Shown here piece after piece: positions 35,144 to 44,076 of a DNA stretch of 64,000 nucleotides (position 1 is its first letter; every line of letters starts with the position of its first letter). The DNA is taken from NCBI RefSeq assembly GCF_025947225.1, contig NZ_CP110005.1, forward strand, positions 2,727,362 through 2,791,361, in the 5' to 3' direction. The position numbers and the translations under genes were made by a program. The notes beneath the pieces are model-generated. The model did no database searches. It worked only from the letters and a program-made list of their open reading frames with translations, and was not told the origin of the DNA. Source of the stretch: Flavobacterium sp. N2270. GTDB taxonomy: Bacteria; Bacteroidota; Bacteroidia; Flavobacteriales; Flavobacteriaceae.

Positions 35144-35737
35144 TTATAATTTGTAAATTAATCCAAAGCTAATAGCATTTAAGTTAGCACCTAAACCGAA
35201 AGAATCAGTTGAATCTGCACCACTACCACCGTTATCGTTAGTAGTATAACCTAATCCAGCCCATGAAGCTTCAATAGCGAATTTTGGAGAAACGAAATAG
35301 CTTAAACCTAATCCTAAGTTAACACCAATTTCGTTAGATTGAGCATCAGCTAATTTGTCATCCCATGAAGTATAATCTACTCCAAATTGACCGAATAAAG
35401 AAAATTGAGATGCAGGAGTCATGTAGTAACGTCCAAAAGCACCAACTGTGAAACCAGCCATGTCATCAGTATCTCCGAAGAAATCTTCAGCTTTGTAAGA
35501 AGTGTATCCTAATTTACCACCAATAGCGATGTTGTCAGATACGAAGAAACCAAATTTAGGCTCAATTGTAAATCCTGTAGATTTGTCATCACCAGTTGTT
35601 TCAGATCCTACTGAAAATGCTCCAGATAAAAACATATCTCCTTTAGCAAAGCTTCCTGTTGAAGTTGTTGCTTCTTCTTGTGCGTTAGCAAAACTAAATG
35701 TTAAAATTGCTACTGCAGATAATAAAACTTTTTTCAT
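35144..35737 (-). CDS. Outer membrane beta-barrel protein
   Basis: 197 residues from the ATG at 35737; the longer frame to 35806 puts the -7 promoter element inside the gene. Signal peptide MKKVLLSAVAILTFSFANAQ, then alternating aromatic and polar strands that suggest eight beta strands: FLSGAFSVGS, FTIEPKFGFFVSDNIAIGG, FTVGAFGRYYMTPASQFSLFG, GVNLGLGLSYFVSPKFAIEA and a terminal AISFGLIYKL. It belongs to the OmpA/OmpX-like small barrel group. The rich codon use and strong signals suggest high expression. The exact role is unknown. Confidence 0.85.
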   Translation of the reverse strand: MKKVLLSAVAILTFSFANAQEEATTSTGSFAKGDMFLSGAFSVGSETTGDDKSTGFTIEPKFGFFVSDNIAIGGKLGYTSYKAEDFFGDTDDMAGFTVGAFGRYYMTPASQFSLFGQFGVDYTSWDDKLADAQSNEIGVNLGLGLSYFVSPKFAIEASWAGLGYTTNDNGGSGADSTDSFGLGANLNAISFGLIYKL

Positions 35738-36039
35738 GTTTAGTTTAATTTTAAAGTTATAGTACAAATTTAAAGCATTTTTTTTAATAGGGTAATAAAA
35801 AAACATACTTTATTAACACTTTTATCAACAAAAAAAACATTACACACTGACTTTAAGTAAGTTATACATAAAAAAAAGACTACATTTTACAATAAAATAA
35901 TATTAATTTATTAACAAAAAAAAACGTTAATTTAACTTAACTAGCTCATTTACAAGCACTTCCTTAAAACGTATAAAAATGCACTTTATCGAGAAACATA
36001 CTAAAAACAGGCAAAAAACGTTTTACAGAAAACGCAAAT
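35738..36039. promoter_or_regulatory. Intergenic region between divergent barrel genes, with minus-strand promoter
   Basis: 302 bases without a gene. On the minus strand TAAATTTG at 35772-35765 is a good -7 element for the barrel gene ending at 35144, with a leader of about 25 bases; no TTG at the best distance. On the plus strand I find no consensus promoter for the gene at 36040, only AT-rich sequence with two AACGTT blocks (near 35921 and 36019). Confidence 0.45.
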
Positions 36040-36582
36040 ATGAAAAAGCTATTTATTACCTTATTATTTATAGGAACAGGAATAACAAGTTTACATGCTC
36101 AAACTATTGAAATAGGTATAAAAGCAGGTGTAAACTATGCTAATTTTAACGGTTCAGATATTCAAACAGACGCCATAACCAGCTATCATGCAGGTTTAGT
36201 TGCCGAAATAGGTCTTTTAGATTCGTTTTCCATTCAGCCCGAATTGCTTTATTCTACACAAGGAGCTTCTTACAAAAATGCTATAGATGAATACCAAAAC
36301 GAACTAGGATATCTTTCAATACCCGTTATGTTAAAATTATATGTAACGAACTCGCTTTCTCTAGAAGCGGGTCCGCAGGCATCCTTTTTAGTAAGTAAAA
36401 AAGACGAGTTTAATTTAAATGATTATAATAGTTTTGATTTTGGAGTGAATGCCGGTTTAGGTTTACAAATTACAAAATCGTTATTTGCACAAGCAAGATA
36501 TACGCTTGGATTAACAGAAGTTTCAAAAAATGCCGATGTTAAAAACAGCGTTGTTCAGGTGTCCGTTGGGTTTATGTTTTAA
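36040..36582 (+). CDS. Porin-family outer membrane beta-barrel protein
   Basis: 180 residues. Signal peptide MKKLFITLLFIGTGITSLHAQ, then barrel strands: TIEIGIKAGVNYANFNG, SIQPELLYSTQGASYK, LGYLSIPVMLKLYVTNSLSL, FDFGVNAGLGLQITKSLF and a terminal VVQVSVGFMF. This matches the PorT-like/outer membrane protein beta-barrel family (OMP_b-brl_2). Such proteins are very common in Bacteroidota and usually uncharacterised. It is divergent from the other barrel gene and has a terminator. Confidence 0.87.
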   Translation: MKKLFITLLFIGTGITSLHAQTIEIGIKAGVNYANFNGSDIQTDAITSYHAGLVAEIGLLDSFSIQPELLYSTQGASYKNAIDEYQNELGYLSIPVMLKLYVTNSLSLEAGPQASFLVSKKDEFNLNDYNSFDFGVNAGLGLQITKSLFAQARYTLGLTEVSKNADVKNSVVQVSVGFMF

Positions 36583-36600
36583 CCTTATGAAACTTTTATA

Positions 36601-36628
36601 AAAAACCATTCCATTTCGAATGGTTTTT
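36601..36628 (+). terminator. Terminator after the porin-family gene
   Basis: AAAAACCATTC pairs with GAATGGTTTTT around CATTTC, followed by T-run. It ends 28 bases before the aroQ start. Confidence 0.88.
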
Positions 36629-36655
36629 TTTTATTTTTACAAAAAAGCAATTGCA

Positions 36656-37069
36656 ATGAAAATAATAATTATTAACGGCCCCAATTTAAATTTATTAGGC
36701 AAACGAGAACCAGAAGTTTATGGTTCAACATCGTTTGAAGAGTATTTAAACACTTTGTCTAATAAATATACCAATATTACGTTGAGTTATTATCAAAGCA
36801 ATATTGAAGGCGAACTGATTACTAAAATACAGGAAGTTGGTTTTAATTATGACGGAATTATTTTAAACGCGGGCGCTTACACACATACCTCTATAGGAAT
36901 TGCCGATGCTATTAAAGCCATTACAACTCCAGTTATTGAAGTACATATTTCTAATACATTTTCTAGAGAATCATTTAGACATCAATCGTATATTTCGCCA
37001 AACACAAAAGGAGTAATAATAGGTTTTGGTTTAAAAAGTTATGATTTAGCTATTGAGGCTTTTTTGTAA
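36656..37069 (+). CDS. aroQ: Type II 3-dehydroquinate dehydratase
   Basis: 137 residues from the ATG at 36656; the longer frame to 36620 lies in the terminator of the gene before. Signature IIINGPNLNLLGKREPEVYG, then YYQSNIEGELITKIQE, ILNAGAYTHTSIGIADAI, and EVHISNTFSRESFRHQSYIS, holding the catalytic Tyr, Arg, Asn and His of the dodecameric type II enzyme. It removes water from 3-dehydroquinate in the shikimate pathway. Full length. Confidence 0.96.
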   Translation: MKIIIINGPNLNLLGKREPEVYGSTSFEEYLNTLSNKYTNITLSYYQSNIEGELITKIQEVGFNYDGIILNAGAYTHTSIGIADAIKAITTPVIEVHISNTFSRESFRHQSYISPNTKGVIIGFGLKSYDLAIEAFL

Positions 37070-37116
37070 TGCAACTATTTTAATAAAAATCTCGTCTTTA
37101 ATAATAAACACATCAA

Positions 37117-39582
37117 ATGAAACATTTTTACTTATTATTATTTAGTTTCTTTTCGGCTACACTATTTAGTCAAATAAAAGGTACAGTTACCGATTTAGAA
37201 GGAAATCCGTTGCCCTATGTAAATATTTATGTAGAAAACACCTATATAGGAACAACCACAAATGAAGCAGGTAAATATGAATTAAACTACAATGCTAATC
37301 AAAAAGTTAATATTCTGTTTCAATATCTTGGCTATAAAACCCAAAAACAACATTTAGAGATTTCTTCTTTTCCTTATACTTTAGATGTAAAGTTAGAAGA
37401 AGAAAATTTTACTTTAAATGAAATTGTAGTTAGTAATGGAGTAAATCCTGCTGATGAATTAATTAGAAAAGCAATAAAAGCTAAAAAAATAAACAGCGAT
37501 AAAACCGATAAATTTGAAGCTGATTTTTATTCGAGAGGAATTTTTAGAGCCAAAGACATTCCAAAAAAAATTATGGGAGTTGAAATTGGCGATCTTGAAG
37601 GAAGTTTAGATTCGACCAGAAGCGGTGTAATTTATTTATCGGAAACAGTTTCTAAAATAAAATTTGAAAAACCAGACAATTTAAAAGAAGAAATTATAGC
37701 GTCGAAAGTAGCAGGAAACGATAACGGATTTAGTTACAACACTGCTTTAAATACTAATTATGATTTTTATGATAATTATGTAGATTTTGGTATTAAAATG
37801 ATTTCGCCTATTGCTGATAATGCGTTTAATTATTATAAATATAAACTTGACGGAACTTTTTATGATGATAAAAATCAATTGATTAATAAAATTGAGGTTT
37901 CGGTAAAAAGAGATAAAGAACCAGTTTTTGAAGGTTTTATTTATATTGTTGAAGATTCTTGGGCAATTTACGGGTTAGATTTAGACCTTAAAGGTTATAG
38001 AATGCAACAGCCTATTTTAGAAACTATGAAGTTAATTCAAAACTTTAGTTTCAATACCGATAAGAAAATGTGGGTTAAAAACATTCAATCTTTAGATTTT
38101 GACGCCGGAATTTTTGGCATGAAATTTACCGGAAAATTCACTTACGTTTTTAGCAATTATAACTTTAAAGATAGTTTTGAAAAGAAAACTTTTGGTAGTG
38201 AAATTGTTTCTTTTGCAGATAATGCAAATAAAAAAGAAGATGCTTATTGGTCTGCTTTTAGACCAGTTCCTTTAACTGAAGAAGAAACGAACAGCTATTT
38301 TAAAAAAGACAGCATTCAAACCATTAGAAAATCGCAAACCTATTTAGATTCAATAGACGCTAAGGGAAATAAATTTAATTTGCTTAAAATTATTACAGGC
38401 TACAATTATAAAAATACCTATAAAAACTGGAACTTTAATTATAAAGGTCTTTTAGATTTTTCATCGTTAAGTTTCAATACCGTTCAAGGTTGGAATTTAG
38501 ACAGTGGCTTTTCTTTTAGAAAATGGAATGATGAAAATGGAAAGTTCACTTCAATATCATCTACATTTAATTATGGTTTTGCAGAAGATAGATTAAGAGT
38601 TAATGCTCGTTTTTATCATCGATTTAATACTAAAAACTATGCAAATGTTTCGCTAACTGGTGGAAGCGCAATTGAACAAATAAACAACAGCCAGCCTATT
38701 ACACCATTTATTAATACTGTTAGCACTTTATTTTTTAAAAACAATTTTATGAAGTTGTATAATAAGGAATTTATAAAAGCTCATTTTGGTATGGAAGTTA
38801 CTAATGGAATTTTTATAAACAGTAGTTTAGAATATGAAAAACGTCGTGCTTTATTTAATAATACCAATTATACAATGATAAAGTCTAACGATGTTTATAG
38901 TTCAAATAATCCGCTAGATCCAACTAATGAATTTAGTGTTCCTTTTGCACCTCATCATATGATGAAGTTTGATATTGGAACTCGTATTCTATTTGGTCAA
39001 AAATACATTTCTCGCCCCGATGGAAAGCTAAATGTAGCAAATGAAGATTATCCTGTTTTAAGCTTTAATTATGAAAAAGCGTTTTCAGCAACAAACTCTA
39101 ATTATACATACGATTATGTATCTGGAAAAATTGATTATGATAAATCTCTAGGAAACAAAGGAAATTTTGCGTTTCATTTAAAAGCAGGAAAATTCTTTAA
39201 TGCTGATAATATTTCGTTTATAGATTACAAACATTTTAACGGAAATCAAACACATGTAAACTTTAGAGGAAATTACTTAAATGCTTTTAATTTACTCCCT
39301 TATTATTCAAATTCTACAAATGATGCCTATATAGAAACACATGTAGAACACAATTTTAAAGGATATATTATGAATAAAATTCCTTTACTAAATAAATTGC
39401 AATGGAATTTAATAGGAAGTTTTCATCAAATAAATGTTCCAAATACTAAGCCATACCAAGAATTTAGTGTAGGTTTTGACAATATAGGTTTTGGAAAGTT
39501 TAGATTTCTTAGAATTGATTATGTAAGAGCTTATCAAAACGGATACTTAGGCGATGGAATTATGTTTGGAATTCAATTTTAA
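37117..39582 (+). CDS. DUF5686 outer-membrane protein with CarboxypepD_reg-like domain
   Basis: 821 residues. Signal peptide to about 19 (ATLFSQ), a carboxypeptidase-regulatory-like domain at 20-105 (IKGTVTDLEGNPLPYVNIYV), then a long DUF5686 region: NPADELIRKAIKAKKIN is its typical entry, and the C-terminal third is barrel-like, ending GYLGDGIMFGIQF. The N-terminal domain resembles that of TonB receptors but no plug is evident. The role is unknown. It is followed 72 bases later by a Gly-rich secreted protein on the same strand. Confidence 0.87.
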   Translation: MKHFYLLLFSFFSATLFSQIKGTVTDLEGNPLPYVNIYVENTYIGTTTNEAGKYELNYNANQKVNILFQYLGYKTQKQHLEISSFPYTLDVKLEEENFTLNEIVVSNGVNPADELIRKAIKAKKINSDKTDKFEADFYSRGIFRAKDIPKKIMGVEIGDLEGSLDSTRSGVIYLSETVSKIKFEKPDNLKEEIIASKVAGNDNGFSYNTALNTNYDFYDNYVDFGIKMISPIADNAFNYYKYKLDGTFYDDKNQLINKIEVSVKRDKEPVFEGFIYIVEDSWAIYGLDLDLKGYRMQQPILETMKLIQNFSFNTDKKMWVKNIQSLDFDAGIFGMKFTGKFTYVFSNYNFKDSFEKKTFGSEIVSFADNANKKEDAYWSAFRPVPLTEEETNSYFKKDSIQTIRKSQTYLDSIDAKGNKFNLLKIITGYNYKNTYKNWNFNYKGLLDFSSLSFNTVQGWNLDSGFSFRKWNDENGKFTSISSTFNYGFAEDRLRVNARFYHRFNTKNYANVSLTGGSAIEQINNSQPITPFINTVSTLFFKNNFMKLYNKEFIKAHFGMEVTNGIFINSSLEYEKRRALFNNTNYTMIKSNDVYSSNNPLDPTNEFSVPFAPHHMMKFDIGTRILFGQKYISRPDGKLNVANEDYPVLSFNYEKAFSATNSNYTYDYVSGKIDYDKSLGNKGNFAFHLKAGKFFNADNISFIDYKHFNGNQTHVNFRGNYLNAFNLLPYYSNSTNDAYIETHVEHNFKGYIMNKIPLLNKLQWNLIGSFHQINVPNTKPYQEFSVGFDNIGFGKFRFLRIDYVRAYQNGYLGDGIMFGIQF

Positions 39583-39654
39583 CAAAACATTATAAAAGTA
39601 AATTGATTTTTTGTCGTCTAAAGCTTAGAAATTACTAAAAAAAAACAAAAAATC

Positions 39655-40278
39655 ATGAAGCATTTACTAATTATCGTTTTAACTATTTTTCAATTTTCAT
39701 TTGCATACAGTCAACCACCAGGTGGCGGTGGCGGTCAAAGAGGAGGCGGACAAAGAGGCGGACAATCTGGTCAAAATAAACCTCCACAACAAAACAATGA
39801 AAAAAAAGCAATAGAAATCATTAATATTAATGACGCTGCTGGACTTATTACTTATGATATAGATGAAGTTATAAAAGAATCTAAAGTTAAAAAAACTGCA
39901 GAAAAAGGGTTAATGACTCAATTAATTGCTGAATACAATAAAGAAATTGGTAAAATTGAAAAAGCTAACAAAATTAAGCTTGAAACAATCGAACTTACTT
40001 CTCGTGAAAAACAACAAGCTGCCATTGAAAAAAATGATCATAAAAAATTAATGGAAATTGGTAAAAATATTAATGAAGAATTGCATCCAATAAGAATGGA
40101 AGTTATGGAAGCTGAAAAAGTATTGAACACTAAAATTGAAAAATCCTTTTCTGAAAAAATAAACAAAAAATGGAGTCAATATTTTGAGAAGCAAAAAGAA
40201 GCCAATCAGCCAAAATTACCAAAAGAAGATGAGAACAAACCTGATTTTGATGCTAATCGAAACAACCCAATGCAATAA
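39655..40278 (+). CDS. Secreted protein with Gly-rich RGG-like segment and helical body
   Basis: 207 residues. Signal peptide at 1-20 (FQFSFAYSQ). A low-complexity linker of about 30 residues follows, with PPGGGGGQRGGGQRGGQSGQ. The rest, about residues 50-180, is helical and charged (KKTAEKGLMTQLIAEYNKEI, EKIEKSFSEKINKKWSQY). Similar Spy/CpxP-like helical periplasmic proteins are known, but I cannot confirm the match. Possible cotranscription with the DUF5686 gene suggests an envelope role. Confidence 0.65.
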   Translation: MKHLLIIVLTIFQFSFAYSQPPGGGGGQRGGGQRGGQSGQNKPPQQNNEKKAIEIININDAAGLITYDIDEVIKESKVKKTAEKGLMTQLIAEYNKEIGKIEKANKIKLETIELTSREKQQAAIEKNDHKKLMEIGKNINEELHPIRMEVMEAEKVLNTKIEKSFSEKINKKWSQYFEKQKEANQPKLPKEDENKPDFDANRNNPMQ

Positions 40279-40281
40279 TTT

Positions 40282-41049
40282 TTATTTTACAAAAACATCA
40301 TAACCAAAACGGATTAAAGCAATACCAACTACGATTAAAAAGAAAATACGTATAAACCCGTTTCCTTTTGATATCGCTAATCTTGCTCCAAGCCAAGCTC
40401 CTGTAGCATTACAAACCGCCATAGGAATAGCAACAGTCCAAATAATTTTTCCTTTAATAACAAACAGAGTTATAGAACCAATGTTAGTGGCCAAGTTAAC
40501 TAGTTTTGCATAAATATTAGCTTGTAAAAAGTCAAATCCTAAAACAGCAATAAAAGCCATAATTAATAAACTACCGGTTCCAGGCCCAATAAATCCATCA
40601 TAGAAACCAATGAAAACACAAATAATTAGAGCATAAATATAGATTTGTTTTTGTGTTAATTTATCTACTTGAAACTGACCAAAATCTTTTTTAAAATAAG
40701 TATAAACCATTAATAAAACTAAAATTACAAACAACAAAGGTTTCATAAAGTCGCTTTTCATTACATTCAATAAACTTGAACCTAAATAAGCAAATACAAA
40801 AGATACTAATGCCATTAATCCAAAAAGTTTCCAATTTACAGTAGCTTTTTTTAGATATTGATATGTAGCAACACTGGTTCCGCTTAAAGCTGGAACTTTT
40901 AAAGTTCCAATAATTGTTGCTACATTTTGTGCAGGCATTAAAATAAAAGCTGCAGGTGTTTGAATTAATCCACCACCTCCTACAATTGCATCAATAAACC
41001 CAGCAATAAAGGAAGCGATGCAAAGAAAAATTATAATGTATGTTTCCAT
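40282..41049 (-). CDS. TSUP (TauE/SafE) family permease, full length
   Basis: 255 residues with about eight membrane helices in two repeats; the first has AGFIDAIVGGGGLIQTPAAF, the second GFYDGFIGPGTGSLLIMAF. This is the YfcA-like type and twice the size of the half-size TSUP at 14032. The family moves organosulfur and other anions; the substrate is unknown. It is convergent with the Gly-rich protein gene, three bases away, and lies after murA on the minus strand, separated by a terminator. Confidence 0.87.
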   Translation of the reverse strand: METYIIIFLCIASFIAGFIDAIVGGGGLIQTPAAFILMPAQNVATIIGTLKVPALSGTSVATYQYLKKATVNWKLFGLMALVSFVFAYLGSSLLNVMKSDFMKPLLFVILVLLMVYTYFKKDFGQFQVDKLTQKQIYIYALIICVFIGFYDGFIGPGTGSLLIMAFIAVLGFDFLQANIYAKLVNLATNIGSITLFVIKGKIIWTVAIPMAVCNATGAWLGARLAISKGNGFIRIFFLIVVGIALIRFGYDVFVK

Positions 41050-41058
41050 AAACTAAAA

Positions 41059-41088
41059 AAAGCTAAGTACAATTTTGCACTTAGCTTT
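41059..41088 (-). terminator. murA terminator
   Basis: AAAGCTAAGT pairs with ACTTAGCTTT around a ten-base loop, with the U-run on the minus strand. Confidence 0.85.
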
Positions 41089-41109
41089 ATATATTAAATT
41101 TTATTTATA

Positions 41110-42420
41110 TTAAACGCGAACAATACTTGCACCAATAGCAGTTAAACGTTCTCCTATTCTTTCGTAACCTCTATCTATTTGTTCAATGTTTTGAATTGTA
41201 CTTGTTCCTTTTGCAGAAAGCGCAGCAATTAATAATGAAACTCCAGCTCTAATATCTGGCGAAGACATTGTGGTTGCTTTTAATTGCGATTGGAAATTAT
41301 GACCTATTACAATAGCTCTATGCGGATCACAAAGAATAATTTTTGCTCCCATGTCAATTAACTTATCAACGAAAAACAAACGGCTTTCAAACATTTTTTG
41401 GTGAATTAAAACTTCCCCTTTTGCTTGTGTAGCTACTACTAAAACAATACTCAACAAATCGGGTGTAAAACCTGGCCAAGGAGCATCTGCAATAGTTAAA
41501 ATGGAACCGTCAATATCTGTTTTTATTTGATAACCATCAGTATGAGCAGGAATAAAAATATCATCCCCTTTGCGCTCTAATGTAATACCTAACTTTCTAA
41601 ATACATTTGGAATTTGACCTAAGTTATCCCAACTTACATTTTTAATTGTTATTTCACTTCTTGTCATAGCTGCAAGACCAATCCAAGAACCTATTTCAAT
41701 CATATCAGGTAAAATTCTATGTTCACAACCGCCCAATTCATCAACACCTTCAATAATTAATTTGTTTGAACCTACTCCTGAGATTTTTGCTCCCATAGAG
41801 TTTAACATATTACAAAGTTGCTGTAAATAAGGTTCACACGCTGCGTTATAAATAGTCGTTTCTCCTTCTGCTAAAACTGCTGCCATAACAATATTAGCCG
41901 TTCCTGTAACAGAAGCTTCGTCTAATAACATATATGCACCTTTAAGCTTCCCTTCGTTTTCTACACCATAAAAATGGTCTTCTCTATTATATCTAAATTT
42001 TGCACCTAAATTAATAAAGCCTTCAAAGTGGGTATCTAATCTTCTACGTCCAATTTTGTCTCCTCCAGGTTTTGGAATATATCCTTTACCAAAACGAGCC
42101 AATAATGGTCCAACAATCATAATAGAACCTCTAAGAGACCCTCCTTCTTTTTTAAAAGCTTCGGTTTCTAGGTAATTTACATTAACCTCATCAGCTTGAA
42201 ATGTATAAGAACCTGGACCGTTTTTTTGAATTTTAACCCCTAAATTACCTAATAAAGTAATTAATTTGTTTACATCGATAATATCTGGAATATTGTTTAT
42301 TGTAACTTTTTCAGAAGTTAACAAAACCGTACACAAAACCTGCAATGCTTCGTTTTTTGCCCCTTGCGGTGTAATTTCACCTTTTAATACTTTACCACCT
42401 TCTATTTGAAATGTACCCAT
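41110..42420 (-). CDS. murA: UDP-N-acetylglucosamine 1-carboxyvinyltransferase with Asp at the fosfomycin site
   Basis: 436 residues, full length. It joins phosphoenolpyruvate to UDP-GlcNAc, the first step of peptidoglycan synthesis. Lys22-Asn23 of GAKNEAL bind substrate. The loop that normally carries the catalytic Cys (PGGC in E. coli, Cys115) reads PKPGGDKIGRRRLDTH, with Asp121 at that place; the codon lies at 42060-42058. Asp in this position is known to make MurA insensitive to fosfomycin in mycobacteria and chlamydiae. It is the last gene after DUF493 and DUF4290, four bases apart. Confidence 0.96.
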   Translation of the reverse strand: MGTFQIEGGKVLKGEITPQGAKNEALQVLCTVLLTSEKVTINNIPDIIDVNKLITLLGNLGVKIQKNGPGSYTFQADEVNVNYLETEAFKKEGGSLRGSIMIVGPLLARFGKGYIPKPGGDKIGRRRLDTHFEGFINLGAKFRYNREDHFYGVENEGKLKGAYMLLDEASVTGTANIVMAAVLAEGETTIYNAACEPYLQQLCNMLNSMGAKISGVGSNKLIIEGVDELGGCEHRILPDMIEIGSWIGLAAMTRSEITIKNVSWDNLGQIPNVFRKLGITLERKGDDIFIPAHTDGYQIKTDIDGSILTIADAPWPGFTPDLLSIVLVVATQAKGEVLIHQKMFESRLFFVDKLIDMGAKIILCDPHRAIVIGHNFQSQLKATTMSSPDIRAGVSLLIAALSAKGTSTIQNIEQIDRGYERIGERLTAIGASIVRV

Positions 42421-42423
42421 GAA

Positions 42424-43110
42424 TTATTTTCTTTTAGTAATTTTAGGATTAATATTTTTCTTCTTATGAATACTTTTTGATGAAGTACCATAATTTGATT
42501 TATTTGACATTTTTTTATTTACTTTCATCAAATTGTGTGTTTGAGAAAGTTCTTCATTAGTCTTAGCTAAATTTAATTTACCATTTGAAAGCTCTAATAA
42601 ATGATTAAAAATAACTTCATCTTCAACTGTGTCTTTGTTCCAACTTAAATAGCATTTCTTCATATGATTAGCAATAACTAACACTAATGCGTTTTTAAGC
42701 TCTCCTTCCTCCCATTTATTTGCAACATCAATCATATATTTGATATTGTTTCCGTAATAACGGTATTTAGGGAAATTTTGTGGATATGCTAATTTTTCTG
42801 GTTTTTTAGACAACAATTCCCTCGAAGGAATTGGATATGGCGAATCAACATCTAAATTAAAATCGGCCATAATAAATAACTGGTCCCATAATTTATGTTG
42901 AAAATCAGCAACATCTCTTAAATGTGGATTTAAATTACCCATTACAGAAATGATGTAATTTGCAGCTTTATTCCTTCTATCTTTATCTTCAATAATTAGC
43001 ATTTGGTCGACTAATTTTTGTAAATGTCTACCGTATTCAGGAATTATCAAATCTTTTCGTAAAGAATTATATTCTAAACTACCAACTGCTTGTTCTGCTT
43101 TAAAATTCAT
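42424..43110 (-). CDS. DUF4290 family protein
   Basis: 228 residues, soluble. Landmarks: LIIPEYGRHLQKLVDQMLII, NPHLRDVADFQHKLWDQLF and YGNNIKYMIDVANKWEEGE. The C-terminus is a Lys/Asn/Ser-rich tail of about 40 residues. DUF4290 is a Bacteroidota family that in my recollection is often found directly upstream of murA, as here (gap of three bases). That link hints at cell-wall work, but no activity is known. Confidence 0.87.
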   Translation of the reverse strand: MNFKAEQAVGSLEYNSLRKDLIIPEYGRHLQKLVDQMLIIEDKDRRNKAANYIISVMGNLNPHLRDVADFQHKLWDQLFIMADFNLDVDSPYPIPSRELLSKKPEKLAYPQNFPKYRYYGNNIKYMIDVANKWEEGELKNALVLVIANHMKKCYLSWNKDTVEDEVIFNHLLELSNGKLNLAKTNEELSQTHNLMKVNKKMSNKSNYGTSSKSIHKKKNINPKITKRK

Positions 43111-43114
43111 ACTT

Positions 43115-43399
43115 TTATAATGAAATTATTCCTTCAATTGACGATAATGCTTTATACTTTTCAATAACGTGATCAGGATCTTTCATCTGAACACTTATTG
43201 AAACACTTGTATACTTTCCTGTTTTAGACTTATGGCTTTTAATAACAGCTCCCATATTATTAAATTCAGCTTCAACCTTATCAACTTTTTGCTTATCTGA
43301 AGGTACAATAAATTTGTATAAATATTCTGAAGGCCAAAGAGAAGTATTTGCTAACTCATCTTTTAACCTTACATAAAACTCTTCCGTTTTCTTATCCAT
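43115..43399 (-). CDS. DUF493 (YbeD-like) protein
   Basis: 94 residues from the ATG at 43399. The longer frame to 43486 runs through the promoter element at 43419-43426. The sequence FYVRLKDELANTSLWPSEYL plus YTSVSISVQMKDPDHVIEKY matches the ACT-like fold of YbeD/DUF493, a possible regulatory ligand-binding domain. It is the first gene of the unit with DUF4290 and murA. Confidence 0.85.
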   Translation of the reverse strand: MDKKTEEFYVRLKDELANTSLWPSEYLYKFIVPSDKQKVDKVEAEFNNMGAVIKSHKSKTGKYTSVSISVQMKDPDHVIEKYKALSSIEGIISL

Positions 43400-43418
43400 C
43401 TTCCTATCTTTAAAGTAG

Positions 43419-43426
43419 CAAATATA
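43419..43426 (-). promoter_or_regulatory. -7 element of the DUF493-DUF4290-murA unit
   Basis: Minus strand TATATTTG, 20 bases before the ATG at 43399. Supports the shorter start for DUF493. Confidence 0.55.
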
Positions 43427-43500
43427 CTTTTTTAAGTTTATAAATACTATTTTGAAAATGCTTAATGTAGATAAAATATAGCTCATTTTTAAAAAAAACT

Positions 43501-43508
43501 TACTTTTG
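43501..43508 (+). promoter_or_regulatory. -7 element for the P-loop protein gene
   Basis: TACTTTTG matches TAnnTTTG, 19 bases before the ATG at 43528. No TTG upstream at the usual distance. Confidence 0.45.
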
Positions 43509-43527
43509 CTTTTTATATTAGTTTAGA

Positions 43528-44061
43528 ATGAAAAATGAAATTATAGTTTTAATAGGCGGACCAAGTTCTGGAAAATCAACTTTAATAAACGAGTTAACTA
43601 AAAACGGACATACTTGTTTTCCTGAAATCTCTAGAGAAATCATAAAAAAAGCGCAAGAGGATGGCATAGACCAACTTTTTCTTGAAAACCCAATGCTTTT
43701 TAGTGAATTGCTTTTAGAAGGAAGAAAAAAACAATATTTAGAAGCTCAAAATCACGAATCAAAAATTGTATTTATAGATAGAGGTTTGCCTGATGTTGTA
43801 GCTTATATGGATTTTATTGGCGATACTTATCCAGAAATTTTCACAGAAACATGTGCTAATCATAAATATTCAAATGTTTTTATGCTTCCACCATGGGAAG
43901 AAATTTATACCAGCGATGAAGAACGTTATGAAACTTTTGAACAAGCTTTAGAAATCCATAATCATTTAGTAAAAACTTATGAGAATTTTGGCTACCAAAT
44001 TACAGAAGTTCCTAAAGACACTGTAGAAAACAGAGCTGCTTTTATTCTTGAACGAATTTAA
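43528..44061 (+). CDS. AAA/kinase-like P-loop protein
   Basis: 177 residues. Walker A GGPSSGKST at about 10-18, then FPEISREIIKKAQEDG and a DRGLPDVVAYMDF segment with a Walker B-like Asp. It belongs to the AAA_28 group, which resembles NadR-type and deoxynucleoside kinases. The substrate is unknown. recQ follows 15 bases later and fmt overlaps recQ, so the three are likely one operon. Confidence 0.82.
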   Translation: MKNEIIVLIGGPSSGKSTLINELTKNGHTCFPEISREIIKKAQEDGIDQLFLENPMLFSELLLEGRKKQYLEAQNHESKIVFIDRGLPDVVAYMDFIGDTYPEIFTETCANHKYSNVFMLPPWEEIYTSDEERYETFEQALEIHNHLVKTYENFGYQITEVPKDTVENRAAFILERI

Positions 44062-44076
44062 TTTTTTAACATCTTA

